Shown here: positions 1 to 8,243 of the stretch, piece after piece
Position numbering within the stretch: position 1 is the stretch's first letter
Layout: every line of letters begins with the position of its first letter
Source: Sulfuricella sp035530375
GTDB taxonomy: Bacteria > Pseudomonadota > Gammaproteobacteria > Burkholderiales > Sulfuricellaceae
Length of the DNA stretch: 64,000 nucleotides
Assembly (NCBI GenBank): GCA_035530375.1
Contig: DATKUY010000057.1
Span: 1-64,000 of the forward strand
Reading direction: 5' to 3'
Notes under the pieces: generated by a model
What the model saw: the letters and a program-made list of their open reading frames with translations, nothing else
Told to the model about the DNA's origin: nothing
Database searches by the model: none
Position numbers and translations under genes: made by a program

Positions 1-720
1 CACAACATGCTGGTGATCGGCGCGGTCAACCCGGTTGCGCTCGGCCTGCTCAAGGCACCCGGCCAGTGGGGCGGCAAGGGCGCCGATATCGCGGTCGGCG
101 AGGGCCAGCCGCTGGGTGCGCCGCTTTCGTCGGGCGGACCCTATTTCGGCTTCCTCTGCTGCAAGCAGGCGCTGGCGCGCCAGATGCCGGGGCGCGTGGT
201 CGGCCGCACTGTGGACATGGACGGCAAGCCCGGCTTTTGCCTCACCTTGCAGGCGCGCGAACAGCACATCCGCCGCGCCAAGGCAACCTCCAACATCTGC
301 ACCAACCAGGGACTGATGGCGACGGCGGCGGCGATCCATCTTTCGCTGCTCGGCCAGAGTGGCTTGGAGCGGGTCGCATCGGCCTGTCATGCCAACACCC
401 GGCTGCTGGTGGAGCAGGCTTGCCTGATCGCCGGGGTGGAGCGGGTGTTCTCCGAGCCGTTCTTCCACGAGGCCGTACTCACCTTCGACATGCCGGTCGC
501 CGACGTATTGCGCGCCATGGAGGCGCAGGGCATACTGGGCGGGCTGGATCTGACGCCTTATTACCCGGAACTCGGCAACGCCCTGCTGGTGTGCGCCACG
601 GAAACAAAAACCGCAGAGGACATCCGCAAATTCCTGGAAAACCTTGAACGGATCGTTTCCCGTCGCAATTCCGGCCCCGCCTGTACTAGACTTAAACCGA
701 CCGCCACCAGCAAGTGGTAA
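1..720 (+). CDS. gcvPA: Glycine dehydrogenase (decarboxylating) subunit 1, 3' part
   Basis: This is the C-terminal part of the alpha subunit of the two-subunit glycine cleavage P-protein, which decarboxylates glycine together with GcvPB and hands the aminomethyl group to lipoyl-GcvH in the cytoplasm. The gene enters from the left edge and its frame is open from base 1, so its start is not visible. About 239 codons remain. Conserved family stretches are GEGQPLGAPLSSGGPYFGF, RQMPGRVVG and TSNICTNQG. The PLP lysine is not in this subunit but in GcvPB at 1276-2721. The last 20 or so residues after FLENLERI look poorly conserved. Unusually, tpx separates it from gcvPB. Confidence 0.93.
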   Translation, partial: HNMLVIGAVNPVALGLLKAPGQWGGKGADIAVGEGQPLGAPLSSGGPYFGFLCCKQALARQMPGRVVGRTVDMDGKPGFCLTLQAREQHIRRAKATSNICTNQGLMATAAAIHLSLLGQSGLERVASACHANTRLLVEQACLIAGVERVFSEPFFHEAVLTFDMPVADVLRAMEAQGILGGLDLTPYYPELGNALLVCATETKTAEDIRKFLENLERIVSRRNSGPACTRLKPTATSKW

Positions 721-763
721 TTCATTCACCTGAACGTTAACACCGCTTCCAAGGAGAATACTC

Positions 764-1267
764 ATGGCAATCGTTACACTGGAAGGCAGCCCCCTCGAAG
801 TCCTCGGTCATTTCCCGTTGCCCGGCGAGTCGGTGCACGGTTTCATGCTGGTGGACAAGAACCTGAACGATGTGTCCCTCAGCCAGTTTGCCGGCAAGCG
901 CAAGATTCTGAGCATCGTGCCGAGCATCGATACGCCGGTGTGCGCAGCTTCCGCCCGCCAGTTCAATATGGAAGCAAGCAACCTGGACAATACCGTGATA
1001 ATGGTGATTTCCGCCGACCTGCCCTTTGCTCAAAAACGCTTCTGCGGTGCGGAGGGGCTGGACAAGGTCATCATGCTTTCCACCTTGCGCGGCCGCGATT
1101 TCGAGAAAGACTACGGCGTACTGATCAAGACCCATCCGCTTGCCGGCCTGTGCGCGCGGGCGGTGATCGTACTCGACGAGAACGACATTGTGCTGTATTC
1201 GCAACTGGTGCCGGAAATTACCGATGAACCCGATTACGACGCAGCGCTGGCTGCGGTGAAAGGATAA
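764..1267 (+). CDS. tpx: Thiol peroxidase Tpx (atypical 2-Cys peroxiredoxin)
   Basis: This 167-residue protein matches the Tpx family over its full length. Tpx reduces hydrogen and organic peroxides using thioredoxin. The peroxidatic cysteine is C60 in DTPVCAASARQF, and the resolving cysteine is C94 in ADLPFAQKRFCGAEGLD; both are in the usual Tpx positions. A good ribosome site AAGGAG (751-756) lies 7 bases before the ATG. It sits 43 bp after gcvPA, and its stop is 8 bp before gcvPB, so it is probably co-transcribed with the glycine cleavage genes. That placement is uncommon and may couple peroxide defence to glycine catabolism, which is an inference. Confidence 0.96.
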   Translation: MAIVTLEGSPLEVLGHFPLPGESVHGFMLVDKNLNDVSLSQFAGKRKILSIVPSIDTPVCAASARQFNMEASNLDNTVIMVISADLPFAQKRFCGAEGLDKVIMLSTLRGRDFEKDYGVLIKTHPLAGLCARAVIVLDENDIVLYSQLVPEITDEPDYDAALAAVKG

Positions 1268-1275
1268 CCCGCAGT

Positions 1276-2721
1276 ATGCTGATTTTCGAACTCTCCCGCC
1301 CCGGCCGCAAAAATCCGTCCCAGGCTCCCGCTTCCCTGCCGGAAGCGAACGACATTCCCGCCCATCTGCGCCGCGTCGGCAAGCCGCTGCTGCCGGAAGT
1401 TTCCGAGATGGACGCGGTGCGCCATTACACCCGGCTGTCGCAGAAGAACTTCTCGATCGACACCCATTTCTACCCGCTCGGTTCCTGCACCATGAAGTAC
1501 AACCCGCGCGGCGCGCACCAGATGGCGATGCTGCCGCAGTTTCTGGCGCGCCACCCGCTGGCGCCGGAAACTACCGGCCAGGGCGTGCTGGCCTGTTTGT
1601 TCGAACTGCAGCAAATGCTCAAGGACGTGACCGGCATGGCCGGCGTTTCACTCACCCCGATGGCCGGAGCGCAGGGCGAGTTCGCCGGCGTGGCGATGAT
1701 CCGCGCCTACCACGCTGCCCGCGGCGACACGGCGCGCACCGAGATGCTGGTGCCGGACGCAGCGCACGGCACCAACCCCGCCTCGGCGGTGATGTGCGGC
1801 TACACGATCAGGGAAATACCCACCGACCGCGACGGCAACGTCGACCTGGCGGCGCTTCGCGCAGCAGTCGGGCCGCAGACCGCCGGCTTGATGCTGACCA
1901 ACCCTTCCACCCTCGGGGTGTTCGAAAAGAATATCCAGGAAATGCAAAAAATCGTGCACGAGGCCGGCGGCCTGCTCTATTACGACGGCGCCAACCTCAA
2001 CGCCATTCTGGGCCGTGTCAAGCCGGGCGACATGGGCTTCGACGTGATTCACGTCAACCTGCACAAAACCTTTTCGACTCCGCATGGCGGCGGCGGGCCA
2101 GGTTCCGGCCCGGTCGGCGTGAGCGAGCGCCTGCTGCCGTTCCTGCCCGTGCCGATCGTGGCGCATGAGAATGGCCGCTACCGGCTGGTGACGGAAAAAG
2201 ACCTGCCGCAAAGCATCGGCCATCTATCCGCATTCCAGGGCAACACCGGCATTTTGCTGCGCGCCTATGCCTATGCGCGCATGCTGGGCGGGGAGGGGAT
2301 GCGCCGCGTGGCGGACTACGCCACCCTCAACGCCAATTACCTGATGGCGGAATTGAAAAAAGCCGGTTTCGACATCGCCTTCCCGCAACGCCGCGCCAGC
2401 CACGAGTTCATCGTCACGCTCAAGGGATTGAAGGAAAAAACCGGCGTGAGCGCGATGGACGTCGCCAAACGCCTGCTCGACAAAGGCTTCCACGCGCCCA
2501 CCACCTACTTCCCGATGCTGGTGCCGGAGTGCCTGCTGATCGAACCGACCGAAACCGAATCGAAACAGACGCTGGATGCGTTCGTTGCGGCCCTGAAGGA
2601 AATCCTCGAAGAAGCCCACGCCACTCCGGACCTGGTCAAAACCGCGCCCCACACCATGCCGGTGCGCCGCCTCGATGACGTCAAGGCGGCACGCGAGCTG
2701 GATCTGGTTTGGAAAGCCTAG
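1276..2721 (+). CDS. gcvPB: Glycine dehydrogenase (decarboxylating) subunit 2
   Basis: This is the beta subunit of the two-subunit P-protein of the glycine cleavage system. It has 481 residues, normal for the family. The PLP-binding lysine is K264 within HVNLHKTFSTPHGGGGPGSG, and the upstream conserved stretches FYPLGSCTMKYNPR and AHGTNPASAVM are intact. The start chosen is the ATG 8 bp after the tpx stop; the preceding ribosome site is weak, which suggests translational coupling. Working with GcvPA (left edge), it releases CO2 from glycine and forms aminomethyl-lipoyl-GcvH. GcvT, GcvH and Lpd are not in the window. Confidence 0.96.
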   Translation: MLIFELSRPGRKNPSQAPASLPEANDIPAHLRRVGKPLLPEVSEMDAVRHYTRLSQKNFSIDTHFYPLGSCTMKYNPRGAHQMAMLPQFLARHPLAPETTGQGVLACLFELQQMLKDVTGMAGVSLTPMAGAQGEFAGVAMIRAYHAARGDTARTEMLVPDAAHGTNPASAVMCGYTIREIPTDRDGNVDLAALRAAVGPQTAGLMLTNPSTLGVFEKNIQEMQKIVHEAGGLLYYDGANLNAILGRVKPGDMGFDVIHVNLHKTFSTPHGGGGPGSGPVGVSERLLPFLPVPIVAHENGRYRLVTEKDLPQSIGHLSAFQGNTGILLRAYAYARMLGGEGMRRVADYATLNANYLMAELKKAGFDIAFPQRRASHEFIVTLKGLKEKTGVSAMDVAKRLLDKGFHAPTTYFPMLVPECLLIEPTETESKQTLDAFVAALKEILEEAHATPDLVKTAPHTMPVRRLDDVKAARELDLVWKA

Positions 2722-2779
2722 GGCCGGTTGCGGTTTTCATCAAACCGTCATATCGGGTCGGTAGCATGGCGGTCTGATC

Positions 2780-3148
2780 ATGGAAAGCCCATATAAAGGA
2801 AAAACCGGCCTGAGGCGTTTGTGGAACGCCTTTCACTACTCCTTGGCAGGGTTCGGGGCTGCCTACCAGAATGAGGACGCCTTCCGACAGGAGACCCTGC
2901 TGGCAGCCGTACTGGTGCCGCTGGCGCTATTCCTGCCGACGGGGCCGGTCGGCAAGGCGCTGATGATCGCCAGCATGTTGCTGGTGCTCATCGTCGAACT
3001 GCTGAATTCGGCGGTAGAAGCCACGGTGGACCGCATCTCCCTGGAGGACCATCAGCTCGCCAAACGCGCCAAGGACATCGGCAGCGCCGCCGTGTTGCTG
3101 AGCCTGGTCAACCTGGCGGCGGTCTGGGCGCTGGTGCTGTTGGGCTGA
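2780..3148 (+). CDS. dgkA: Diacylglycerol kinase
   Basis: This 122-residue integral membrane protein of the prokaryotic DgkA family phosphorylates diacylglycerol to phosphatidic acid and so recycles lipid by-products of envelope glycan synthesis. The N-terminal amphipathic stretch (GLRRLWNAFHYSLAGF) is followed by three hydrophobic helices at about residues 40-53, 57-75 and 99-121. The conserved catalytic stretch VELLNSAVEATVDRIS is present, including the acidic residues. The length is normal. It follows gcvPB after 58 bp and looks monocistronic. Confidence 0.95.
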   Translation: MESPYKGKTGLRRLWNAFHYSLAGFGAAYQNEDAFRQETLLAAVLVPLALFLPTGPVGKALMIASMLLVLIVELLNSAVEATVDRISLEDHQLAKRAKDIGSAAVLLSLVNLAAVWALVLLG

Positions 3149-3439
3149 CCGCTGCCAGCCTGCCACAAAAAATTCAACTCGCCATCACAAAAATTTCTTC
3201 TTGCTGCGGCAAATTGGCGGCATGGACAAACAGACCTCATGCATCCCGCCCTATCTTCCGCTTGTTCAACGCTCGCGGCGATTGGCGCACTGGTCGGAGC
3301 GGCTACGTTCTGGCCGATGTGAATCAGTCATCCCCTCTGTCACATACCGGTAACACGGCGTCCGCATAATTCGTCATCTTGGTCCACGGGCGGTGCCGCT
3401 CACGGACTTCAACCTATAACATGTTGAAACGGATTAATC
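3149..3439 (+). other. Intergenic region between dgkA and the chemoreceptor gene
   Basis: This stretch of about 290 bases has no convincing gene. Two short open frames (a 27-codon frame from 3239 and a 43-codon frame from 3222) have no good ribosome site and no recognisable product. No T-tracted hairpin or clear promoter stands out. The promoter of the following chemoreceptor gene presumably lies here. Confidence 0.5.
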
Positions 3440-5047
3440 GTGACACTCCAAAAACAACTCCGTCTGATGACCGCGGTTACCGTTGCCGGTCTGCTCCTTG
3501 TCATTGTTTTCGTTGTGCTGAACCTGGGCCGCCTTCGGCATGAATTCGATGCCTATCAGTCCAGGCAGATCATCGACAAGAGCCTGATCGAGATCAAGGC
3601 GACCGCCCTGTCTATCGCAAGGGCAGACCCTATCCTGCTGGAAACCAAAGAAAAGTTGGCCAAAACAGATAGTGAAATTCTGGATCTGGGAAAATTGATC
3701 CTGAGCCTGTCCGGCAATGAGGCGGCGGCAAAGCAGGTCGGCCATATCCTCAAGACCTGGGATGACTACGCAAGAGGTTTCGACGGGGCGATCAAGATCG
3801 CATCGGAAAGCCCCGCGGATGCCCTGCAGATTCCGGATGCGCTGTACAAATCCCACCTCGAGCCGATGGTGGCCGAGCTGGATGGCATGGTTGCGCTCAA
3901 CAAGGCGGAGGAAACCCAGTCCAGGCAGCAGATCGCGTCCGACATGACCCGCATTCTCTGGCTTGTGCTGGTGCCATTGGTGCTGGCCGGGCTGGTGATC
4001 ACGGTATTTCAGACCTTGTTCAACCGCAGCCTGAAAAAAAGGGTGGCGGATATCACCCAAGTGGTTGCTCACCTTCACAATGGCGACCTGAGCCGGCGCC
4101 TGCCGGCTGCGAACAACGACGAAATCAGTCATATGGCGAAAACCATCAACAGCTTCGTCGCCCGGTTCGAAGGCATCCTCCGCAGCGTCCATCATTCTGC
4201 GGATCAGACCAGGCAGACGGCCCGCGGCATTAGCGACATGACGACCACGGTCACGTCCAACGCCAAGGAGCAGTCGGACAAGGTGTTCCAGGTCAGCGCC
4301 GCAGTGGAGGCAATGGGCAACACCATCCGGGAAATCGCCGCCAACGTGGCCAGTGCGGAATTGGCGGCGAGCGATACCCTGGAATTGGTCGAAACCGGGA
4401 ATGAAACCGGCCATATGACCATTTCCGCCCTTGGCCGCATCGATGCCACGGTCACGTCGTCTGCCCAGACCTTAAATGAGCTGAATTTCGCCATCAGTCA
4501 GATTGGCGCGGTGAGCAACATGATCAGGGAGATTGCCGAACAGACCAACCTGCTGGCCCTGAACGCCGCCATCGAGGCGGCGCGTGCGGGGGATCAGGGG
4601 CGTGGCTTTGCGGTGGTGGCGGACGAAGTAAGGAAGCTGTCGGAGCGCACTTCGGCTTCGACTGCGGATATAACCAAAATCGTCAAGGTGATCCAGGTCG
4701 GCACCAGCCAGGCAACCGAGTCAATGACTCTGGCCAGGGAAGAGGTGAACCAGGGCGTGCGTTATGGAGAGAAAATGGGTCAGGTGCTGCAGGAGATCGA
4801 CCGGTCCGTGCACGTCGTCACCGAAATGATGCGCCATATTGCCGCCGCGACGGAGGAGCAGTCTGCGGTCGGCGCCGAGATTGCCAGCAACATCGAAACC
4901 GTAGCCAACATTTCGGCTTCCACCGCCAACGATATCGAGCGCGCCCGCAATGCCATGATGGAGTTGGCCGGCAGCTCCAAAAAGCTGCACGAGGATGTGG
5001 GACAGTTCAATCTGGCCGATAGCCCGGCTAGCCTGAAAGCCGCCTGA
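3440..5047 (+). CDS. Methyl-accepting chemotaxis protein
   Basis: This 535-residue chemoreceptor has a GTG start. A membrane segment at about residues 10-28 is followed by a helical periplasmic ligand domain (about 30-170) rich in charged heptads, a second membrane segment (about 172-190), a HAMP linker, and the cytoplasmic signalling domain. The hairpin tip that docks CheA/CheW is clear (EQTNLLALNAAIEAARAG, then GRGFAVVADEVRKLSERT). The ligand is not predictable, though the periplasmic part resembles a four-helix-bundle type. No C-terminal CheR-binding pentapeptide is seen. No other chemotaxis gene is nearby, so it is an orphan receptor. Confidence in the class is high; the exact start is less sure. 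Confidence 0.95.
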   Translation: MTLQKQLRLMTAVTVAGLLLVIVFVVLNLGRLRHEFDAYQSRQIIDKSLIEIKATALSIARADPILLETKEKLAKTDSEILDLGKLILSLSGNEAAAKQVGHILKTWDDYARGFDGAIKIASESPADALQIPDALYKSHLEPMVAELDGMVALNKAEETQSRQQIASDMTRILWLVLVPLVLAGLVITVFQTLFNRSLKKRVADITQVVAHLHNGDLSRRLPAANNDEISHMAKTINSFVARFEGILRSVHHSADQTRQTARGISDMTTTVTSNAKEQSDKVFQVSAAVEAMGNTIREIAANVASAELAASDTLELVETGNETGHMTISALGRIDATVTSSAQTLNELNFAISQIGAVSNMIREIAEQTNLLALNAAIEAARAGDQGRGFAVVADEVRKLSERTSASTADITKIVKVIQVGTSQATESMTLAREEVNQGVRYGEKMGQVLQEIDRSVHVVTEMMRHIAAATEEQSAVGAEIASNIETVANISASTANDIERARNAMMELAGSSKKLHEDVGQFNLADSPASLKAA

Positions 5048-5158
5048 CCGGATTTATCCGGTGGCGGCGGGGGGCGATGTCCTCTCGTCGCCCATCTCTT
5101 CCGGCCCGTCATGCCGAAGCTGATATAATCCGCTGAACATTATTCACGGGGATTGTTG

Positions 5159-6094
5159 ATGCATACGCTAATTTGCGGCTCCATGGCTTTCGACACCATC
5201 ATGGTGTTTCACGACCACTTCAAGAATCATATCCTGCCGGAGCAGATTCATATTCTCAATGTGGCCTTCCTGGTGCCGGACATGCGGCGCGAATATGGCG
5301 GCTGCGCCGGAAACATCGCCTACAATTTGCAGATGATCGGCGGCAAGCCATTGATCATGGCGACGGTGGGGGACGATTTCGGCCCCTATGCCCACCGGCT
5401 GGACAATCTCGACCTGTCGCAGTCGCATGTGCTGCGCATGCCCGGCAGCTTCACGGCACAGGCTTTCATTACCACCGACCTTGCGGATAACCAGATCACC
5501 GCTTTCCACCCCGGTGCCATGAACCATTCCCACTACAACCATGTGCACGATGCGAGCGATGTGGGCTTGGGCATCGTCGCGCCGGACGGGAGGGAAGGGA
5601 TGCTGCAGCACGCCCGCGAATTTCATGAGGCGGGCATCCCGTTCGTGTTCGACCCCGGCCAGGGTCTGCCGATGTTCAACGGCGAGGAACTGCTGAAGTT
5701 CGTCGAAATGGCGGATTACGTCGCGCTCAACGACTACGAGGCGCAATTGCTACAGGAGCGCACCGGCAAAAAAATCGAACAGGTGGCAAAACTTGTCAAG
5801 GCGCTGATTGTCACAAGAGGAGCGCAGGGTTCGGAGATCCATGCCAATGGTCAACGTTACGACATTCCCTGCGTTAAAGCAGGGGATGAGGTTGATCCGA
5901 CCGGCTGCGGCGACGCCTACCGTGCCGGCCTGTTGTACGGGATTGCGCACGGCATGGACTGGCAGACCACCGGCCGCCTGGCTTCGCTGATGGGCGCGGT
6001 CAAGATCGCCAGCCGCGGCGGCCAGAACCACCATCTCGCGCGCGAAGAACTCCTCGCGCGTTTCAAAGAAAATTTTGGCATGAACCTTGAATAG
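5159..6094 (+). CDS. PfkB-family carbohydrate/nucleoside kinase (adenosine kinase-like)
   Basis: This is a 311-residue ribokinase-fold kinase. The N-terminal GGCAGNIAYNLQMIGG motif corresponds to PfkB signature 1. The C-terminal DPTGCGDAYRAGLLYG carries the anion hole and the catalytic Asp (consensus DTxGAGD). The overall sequence resembles the adenosine-kinase-like subgroup common in betaproteobacteria, so a nucleoside is a likely substrate, but this is not proven. An ATG at 5159 preceded by GGGGAT is preferred over the in-frame TTG at 5153. It is followed after 10 bp by a small lipoprotein gene, possibly in one transcript. Confidence 0.85.
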   Translation: MHTLICGSMAFDTIMVFHDHFKNHILPEQIHILNVAFLVPDMRREYGGCAGNIAYNLQMIGGKPLIMATVGDDFGPYAHRLDNLDLSQSHVLRMPGSFTAQAFITTDLADNQITAFHPGAMNHSHYNHVHDASDVGLGIVAPDGREGMLQHAREFHEAGIPFVFDPGQGLPMFNGEELLKFVEMADYVALNDYEAQLLQERTGKKIEQVAKLVKALIVTRGAQGSEIHANGQRYDIPCVKAGDEVDPTGCGDAYRAGLLYGIAHGMDWQTTGRLASLMGAVKIASRGGQNHHLAREELLARFKENFGMNLE

Positions 6095-6104
6095 GGGCTG
6101 AACG

Positions 6105-6566
6105 ATGAATACAAAATTGTTGAAATTGGTTGCGGCATTGGCGATGTCCGCCGCGGTGCTGGGCGGGTGTGCATCGAGCATGTCGGGCGGCGCTTACAGC
6201 CGCGAGCAGGCGCGTCAGGTACAGGAAGTCCAAATGGGCGTGGTGGAAAGCGTGCGCCATGTCAAGATCGAAGGCACCCAAAGCCCGGTTGGCGCCGGCG
6301 CCGGCGCCGTGATCGGCGGCATTGCCGGCAGCAACGTCGGGCAGGGCAAGGGCAGCGACATTGGGACGATTCTGGGGGCCGTTGCGGGCGGCGTGGCAGG
6401 CTCCATGATCGAAGAAGGTGTGACGGGCAAGGATGGCCTGGAGATCACCGTCAAGCTGGAAAACGGCCGCCTCATCGCAGTGACCCAGGAAGCCGACGAG
6501 CAGTTCCGTGTCGGCGAACGGGTACGGGTGCTGACAGGCGGCGGCGTGACCCGCGTGAGCCATTGA
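6105..6566 (+). CDS. Glycine-zipper 2TM-domain outer-membrane lipoprotein
   Basis: This 153-residue lipoprotein of the SlyB/PcpY-like group has a signal peptide ending in the lipobox LGGC, with C22 as the lipidated residue. The middle (about residues 65-105) carries the glycine-zipper motif, visible as GAGAVIGGIAGSNVG and GTILGAVAGGVAGSMI, which is expected to span or associate with the outer membrane. The C-terminal 45 residues form a small beta-rich domain (GLEITVKLENGRLIAVTQ). The family has a role in envelope integrity that is poorly defined. It starts 10 bp after the PfkB kinase gene. Confidence 0.88.
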   Translation: MNTKLLKLVAALAMSAAVLGGCASSMSGGAYSREQARQVQEVQMGVVESVRHVKIEGTQSPVGAGAGAVIGGIAGSNVGQGKGSDIGTILGAVAGGVAGSMIEEGVTGKDGLEITVKLENGRLIAVTQEADEQFRVGERVRVLTGGGVTRVSH

Positions 6567-6589
6567 TGGCGGCTGCCGGATAAATGCCG

Positions 6590-6618
6590 TTGCAATGAAA
6601 ATGTAACTTGGCTGTAAC
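6590..6618 (+). promoter_or_regulatory. Candidate Pho-box-like direct repeat upstream of the acyltransferase gene
   Basis: Two 7-mers spaced 11 bp apart, ATGTAAC (6601-6607) and CTGTAAC (6612-6618), are preceded at the same spacing by TTGCAAT (6590). The spacing equals that of PhoB boxes (consensus CTGTCAT with 4-bp spacers), but the match is only 4-5 of 7 per repeat. It lies 56-84 bp before the ATG of the OlsB-like gene. The ornithine lipid genes of several proteobacteria are PhoB-controlled, which makes the placement suggestive only. Confidence 0.25.
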
Positions 6619-6673
6619 CGCAGAGTAATAAGTAGAGTTTATCGTTTCTCCAACATCAGGGAGGAGGAACGAA

Positions 6674-7441
6674 ATGCAGTTACAAAACGAACAGGCGGCC
6701 AGCAGCGCAGCACAATCCAAGCTCTTTCTGACGTTCGCGCAAACACGGGAGGATGTCAGGGAAGCCCAGCGCCTGCGCTACCGGGTATTCTCCGAGGAAA
6801 TGGGCGCGCGCCTGAAGAGCGAGGAAAGCGGGCTGGATCAGGACATCTACGATCCGTTTTGCGAGCATCTGCTGGTGCGCAACGGCGATACCGGCGAAGT
6901 GGTCGGCACCTACCGCATCCTCACGCCGGACCAGGCAAAGAAAATCGGCGGTTTCTATTCGGCGGACGAGTTCGACCTGACCCGCCTGCTCCATCTCTCC
7001 GAACGCATGGTGGAAGTGGGGCGCTCCTGCGTTCATCCCGACTACCGCAATGGTGCCGCGATCAGCCTGCTCTGGTCGGGTCTGGCGAAATTCATGCTGA
7101 CTCGCGGCTACGAATACCTGATGGGCTGCGCCAGCGTGAGCATGGCCGATGGTGGACATGCTGCCGCCAGCCTTTATAATCACCTCAAGGTTGACAATTT
7201 GAGCCCCATCGAATGGCGCGTCTTTCCGCGATTCGCATTGCCGCTCGACAAGCTCAATGGCAACGCTTCCGAGCCTACGCCGCTGCCCCCGCTGCTCAAG
7301 GGCTATCTGCATGCAGGCGCGTACATTTGCGGCGATCCCGCCTGGGATCCCGATTTCAATACGGCGGACTTCCTGGTGATGTTGCCGATGTCCAAGGTGA
7401 ACAGGCGTTATGCAAGACACTTCCTGGGGGCGGCAGCCTGA
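6674..7441 (+). CDS. OlsB-like GNAT N-acyltransferase (L-ornithine N-acyltransferase)
   Basis: This 255-residue protein resembles the OlsB/haemolysin-like GNAT family related to acyl-homoserine-lactone synthases. These enzymes move a 3-hydroxyacyl group from acyl carrier protein to the amino group of ornithine, giving lyso-ornithine lipid. Family features include the N-terminal EAQRLRYRVFSEEMGA, the acceptor-loop stretch VGTYRILTP, and ERMVEVGRSCVHPDYRNG followed by GCASVSMADG. A very strong ribosome site (GGGAGGAGGA, 6659-6668) precedes the ATG. The next gene is a PlsC-type O-acyltransferase that overlaps it, the classic olsB-olsA partnership. The substrate is inferred from family and context. 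Confidence 0.82.
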   Translation: MQLQNEQAASSAAQSKLFLTFAQTREDVREAQRLRYRVFSEEMGARLKSEESGLDQDIYDPFCEHLLVRNGDTGEVVGTYRILTPDQAKKIGGFYSADEFDLTRLLHLSERMVEVGRSCVHPDYRNGAAISLLWSGLAKFMLTRGYEYLMGCASVSMADGGHAAASLYNHLKVDNLSPIEWRVFPRFALPLDKLNGNASEPTPLPPLLKGYLHAGAYICGDPAWDPDFNTADFLVMLPMSKVNRRYARHFLGAAA

Positions 7442-8243
7442 TCGGAGAAATAATTTCCTGATCCGTAATGCACGGCTATTCCTGCTCGTCTTTCATCTGC
7501 TGGCCGGGGTGTTGAAGGCGGCACTGCTATACCCCGGAGCCGGCCGGGCCAAGCGAATCGAGATGGTACGTCGCTGGTCGGCGCGCGTACTCGCCATCCT
7601 CAACATCCGGTTGGCCGTCAAAGGCAAGGCGCCGGATATCTCAGCCTCGGGCGTGGTGTTTGTCGCCAACCATATTTCCTGGCTGGATATCTATCTGCTG
7701 AATACGGTCTGTCCGGTGCGCTTCGTTTCGAAATCCGAGGTGCGCACCTGGCCGGTGATCGGCTGGCTGGCGGTAAGGGTGGGCACCCTGTTCATCGAAA
7801 GGGCGCGGCGGCACGATACGGCGCGCGCCAACCAGGAAGTGGCCGATGCCGTGCGGCAGGGAGATTGCGTCGCCATGTTTCCGGAGGGGACGACCAGCAA
7901 CGGCACCCTGCTCCGGCCGTTCCATGCATCCCTGCTGCAGTCTGCCATCGATGGCGATGCCATGATCTGGCCGGTGGCGATCCGCTATATGAATCGTGAC
8001 GGTTCGCTGAATTTGACCCCGGCCTATGTGGACGACATGAGCTTCGGTGAATCCATGTCGCGGATACTGGCGGAACCGGAGCTGATGGCCGAGGTAACGT
8101 TCCTGGAACCGCTATCCGCTCAAGGTCGAAGCCGGCGCGAATTGGCAGTATTGAGCGAAACGGCTATTGCCAATGCGTTGAACCTGGCAGTTCCTTACAG
8201 GAAACCTGGAAAACCTGCCGATCCTCCAGACGCACTGCAGTAA
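7410..8243 (+). CDS. Lysophospholipid O-acyltransferase, PlsC/OlsA-like
   Basis: This 277-residue 1-acyl-glycerol-3-phosphate acyltransferase family protein carries the catalytic NHxxxxD motif (NHISWLDIY) and the FPEGTTSNG motif. A hydrophobic N-terminal segment (about residues 23-40) anchors it to the inner membrane. Next to the OlsB-like gene it most likely adds the second acyl chain to lyso-ornithine lipid (OlsA role); a PlsC role in phosphatidic acid synthesis is the alternative. The ATG used overlaps the upstream gene by 32 bp. A GGAGA at about 7444 suggests that a later non-ATG start is possible. Its 3' end overlaps convergent apaH by 80 bp. Confidence 0.86.
   Translation: MQDTSWGRQPDRRNNFLIRNARLFLLVFHLLAGVLKAALLYPGAGRAKRIEMVRRWSARVLAILNIRLAVKGKAPDISASGVVFVANHISWLDIYLLNTVCPVRFVSKSEVRTWPVIGWLAVRVGTLFIERARRHDTARANQEVADAVRQGDCVAMFPEGTTSNGTLLRPFHASLLQSAIDGDAMIWPVAIRYMNRDGSLNLTPAYVDDMSFGESMSRILAEPELMAEVTFLEPLSAQGRSRRELAVLSETAIANALNLAVPYRKPGKPADPPDALQ

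Noticed and set aside
2731..2747. Hairpin CGGTTT/AAACCG after gcvPB as a terminator
   Set aside because: The stem is only 6 bp and no T-run follows.
3239..3322. A 27-codon hydrophobic small open frame between dgkA and the chemoreceptor gene
   Set aside because: It has no ribosome site, no recognisable similarity, and another short frame overlaps it. Chance frames of this size are common in GC-rich DNA.
5049..5063. Hairpin ACCGGA/TCCGGT after the chemoreceptor gene as a terminator
   Set aside because: It is a short stem followed by a G-rich stretch rather than a T-run.
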